The position numbers and the translations under genes were made by a program. Shown one piece after another: positions 62,299-64,000 of a stretch of DNA of 64,000 nucleotides. The stretch is taken from positions 1,674,001-1,738,000 of the forward strand of contig NZ_LR760298.1 in the NCBI RefSeq assembly GCF_902806445.1. Reading direction: 5' to 3'. The notes below the pieces were generated by a model, which saw only the letters and a list, made by a program, of their open reading frames with translations, was not told where the DNA came from and did not search any database. The first letter of the stretch is position 1. Each line of letters begins with the position of its first letter. Origin of the DNA: Listeria sp. PSOL-1. Its GTDB lineage: Bacteria; Bacillota; Bacilli; Lactobacillales; Listeriaceae.

Positions 62299-63160
62299 AT
62301 ACCAACATATTTGAGCAAACAACTATTCGATCTTTCTGATTAATATCTTTGTGGACAATCACATCGGCCTGTGGAAAACTTTTTTTAAATAGCTCTTTTA
62401 CTGCCTCACCTTGAGTATAACCGATTTCAACAGCAATCCAATATTGCTCTTTTACGACCTGTGGCAAGTTGTGGATAAGTTGTTCATAAATGGCTAAACC
62501 ATTTTTTTTCGCAAATAAAGCAAGTGGAGGCTCATGATGAAGGACATAATCTGTCATGAATGCCTTTTCTGACTCAGCGATATATGGCGGATTAGCAACA
62601 ACCACATCAAAACGCTCACTGCTATCCAAAAAGACATCAAGCAAATCCGATTTCTTAAAAGCAACGTCAGCCTCAAGGCGCCGAGCGTTTTCTTTAGCAA
62701 CGCAAAGAGCCCGACTAGATATATCAGAAGCCACAACAGTCAAATCAGGAAAACACTTTTTTAACGTGATCGCAATAATCCCACTACCTGTGCAAACATC
62801 TAATACCTTCGTAGCATCTGTTTTGACTAGCCAATTTTCTGCTAACAACACAAGTTCTTCTGTTTCAGGCCGTGGGATAAGCACATCAGGTGTCACCCAA
62901 AAATCACGACCATAAAAAGGGGCCGTCTCTAAAATATATTGCACGGGCTCACCTTGTAAATAACGCTTGAAATCTTCTTTAAACTGATGCGCTTCAGCTG
63001 AATGAATTTCTTCGTTTAGTTTCATCCACAGCTCTGTTCGTTTTAGCCCCATCCTTGTCTCAAGTAAGATTTCAGCGGCATTTAAGTCTAAATGACGCGC
63101 TTTTAAAATCTCAGCGGCTTCCTTTAAGCATGAACCAATCGTTGGTTTATTCTGTGTCAT
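62297..63160 (-). CDS. prmC: Release factor glutamine methyltransferase
   Basis: A 287-residue SAM-dependent enzyme that methylates the Gln of the GGQ motif in release factors. The SAM loop [15 protein letters not shown] near 120 and the catalytic [13 protein letters not shown] near 190 are present. Its start overlaps the end of prfA by 14 bases, so the enzyme and one of its substrates are made together. The other substrate, RF2, is also encoded in this window. Confidence 0.95.
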
Positions 63161-64000
63161 TCAAACGCTCCAGTTTGCTTGTTCTATCTTCTAAAATAAG
63201 CGCGTCAACAATTTCATCAAGTTTTCCTTCCATGATTTGATCAAGCTTTTGTAACGTTAAACCAATACGATGATCCGTTACCCTATTTTGTGGATAGTTA
63301 TAAGTACGAATGCGTTCAGAACGATCTCCTGTTCCTACAGCTGATTTCCGGTTAGCAGCGTATTCTTCACGTGCTTCGCGTTCAAATTTATCATAAATTC
63401 GCGCACGCAATACTTTCATTGCTTTCTCTTTATTTTTTATTTGCGAACGTTCATCCTGCATGGACACAACGATCCCTGTTGGAACGTGGGTTAAGCGTAC
63501 AGCTGACATGGTCGTGTTAACACTTTGCCCTCCAGCTCCAGTTGACGCAAATGTATCTGTACGAATATCTTTATCCTGAATATCAACTTCAACATCTTCA
63601 GCTTCTGGTAAAATGGCTACAGTAGCCGTTGAAGTATGAATACGTCCACCAGATTCCGTTTCAGGAACGCGCTGCACTCGGTGTGCTCCATTTTCATATT
63701 TTAACCGTGAAAAAGCCCCATTACCGTTAATCATCACGATAATTTCTTTATAGCCACCAATCCCCGTAGCATTTGCATCCATCACTTCTACTTTCCAACC
63801 ACGATTTTCCGCATAACGACTATACATTCTAAACAAATCGCCAGCGAAAAGCGCTGCCTCATCACCACCAGCTGCTCCTCGGATTTCCATAATGACATTT
63901 TTATCATCGTTAGGATCTTTTGGCACAAGCAAAAGATTCATTTTTTCCTCAAGTACTGTTTTTTCTGTTTGAAGACCCGCTAATTCCTCTTTAGCCATTT
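63147..64000 (-). CDS. prfA: Peptide chain release factor 1 (5' end beyond right edge)
   Basis: About 284 C-terminal residues of RF1, which ends translation at UAA and UAG. The reading frame is open to the edge; the family length is about 358, so roughly the first 75 residues are missing. The GGQ motif is in [16 protein letters not shown] and the codon-recognition motif in the region [17 protein letters not shown] (PET, RF1-type). This prfA is the release factor gene, not the Listeria virulence regulator of the same name. Confidence 0.96.
   Translation of the reverse strand, partial: MAKEELAGLQTEKTVLEEKMNLLLVPKDPNDDKNVIMEIRGAAGGDEAALFAGDLFRMYSRYAENRGWKVEVMDANATGIGGYKEIIVMINGNGAFSRLKYENGAHRVQRVPETESGGRIHTSTATVAILPEAEDVEVDIQDKDIRTDTFASTGAGGQSVNTTMSAVRLTHVPTGIVVSMQDERSQIKNKEKAMKVLRARIYDKFEREAREEYAANRKSAVGTGDRSERIRTYNYPQNRVTDHRIGLTLQKLDQIMEGKLDEIVDALILEDRTSKLERLNDTE

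Noticed and set aside
63147-64000. The virulence regulator PrfA of Listeria
   Set aside because: The protein has the GGQ motif and RF1 sequence; it is release factor 1, which shares the gene name only.

Overview
The window looks like a low-GC Bacillota chromosome and most closely resembles Listeria or a near relative in Listeriaceae. The gene order uvrBA, pst/pho, cls, spl, ftsEX, prfB, secA, hpf, comFA/FC, orphan degU, LCP protein, tagO, menC-like, tagA, fabZ, mbl, murA, atp operon, mnaA, upp, glyA, ywlC, prmC, prfA matches, from memory, the block around lmo2479-lmo2543 of L. monocytogenes. Several genes I would expect from that order are absent here: a degV-like gene beside degU and the ywlE phosphatase between glyA and ywlC. 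The species cannot be fixed from the sequence alone.

Layout. Positions 1-7,137 (minus strand): a TPR protein cut by the left edge, an acyltransferase, ppaX, lgt and hprK, then a four-gene envelope-stress-type operon (two DUF4097 proteins, a PspC protein and a holin-like membrane protein). Positions 7,433-13,381: uvrA and uvrB with a LexA box, csbA, and an HD nucleotidase. Positions 13,577-16,152: a zinc/cadmium efflux ATPase with a CzrA-like repressor. Positions 16,222-23,923: the complete phosphate system phoPR-pstSCAB1B2-phoU with a textbook four-repeat Pho box. Positions 23,960-29,616: a MinJ-like PDZ membrane protein, cardiolipin synthase, the NlpC/P60 hydrolase Spl, and FtsX/FtsE. Positions 30,185-38,735: a YitT protein, prfB with its programmed +1 frameshift, secA, long hpf, comFC/comFA and degU.

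Positions 39,115-42,971 are on the plus strand: yvyE, a GNAT acetyltransferase, an LCP wall-polymer ligase and a small secreted leucine-rich-repeat (internalin-like) protein. From 43,039 to the right edge everything is again on the minus strand: wall teichoic acid genes (tagO, tagA), a MenC-like enolase-superfamily gene, fabZ, mbl, murA, ywzB, the eight ATP synthase genes plus atpI, mnaA, upp, glyA, the Sua5/YwlC tRNA enzyme, prmC and the end of prfA.

Functionally the window combines envelope building (lgt, tagO, tagA, mnaA, murA, mbl, LCP, spl, ftsEX, minJ), phosphate and metal homeostasis, DNA repair, protein export and translation termination. The main non-coding signals are a cluster of DnaA boxes upstream of ywlC (62,103-62,258, with further copies inside prmC), a free-standing structured RNA candidate with its own promoter and terminator between mnaA and atpI (about 57,190-57,434), and a second structured element between uvrA and the DUF4097 operon (about 7,265-7,382). 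No rRNA, tRNA, CRISPR array, transposase or prophage gene was seen.
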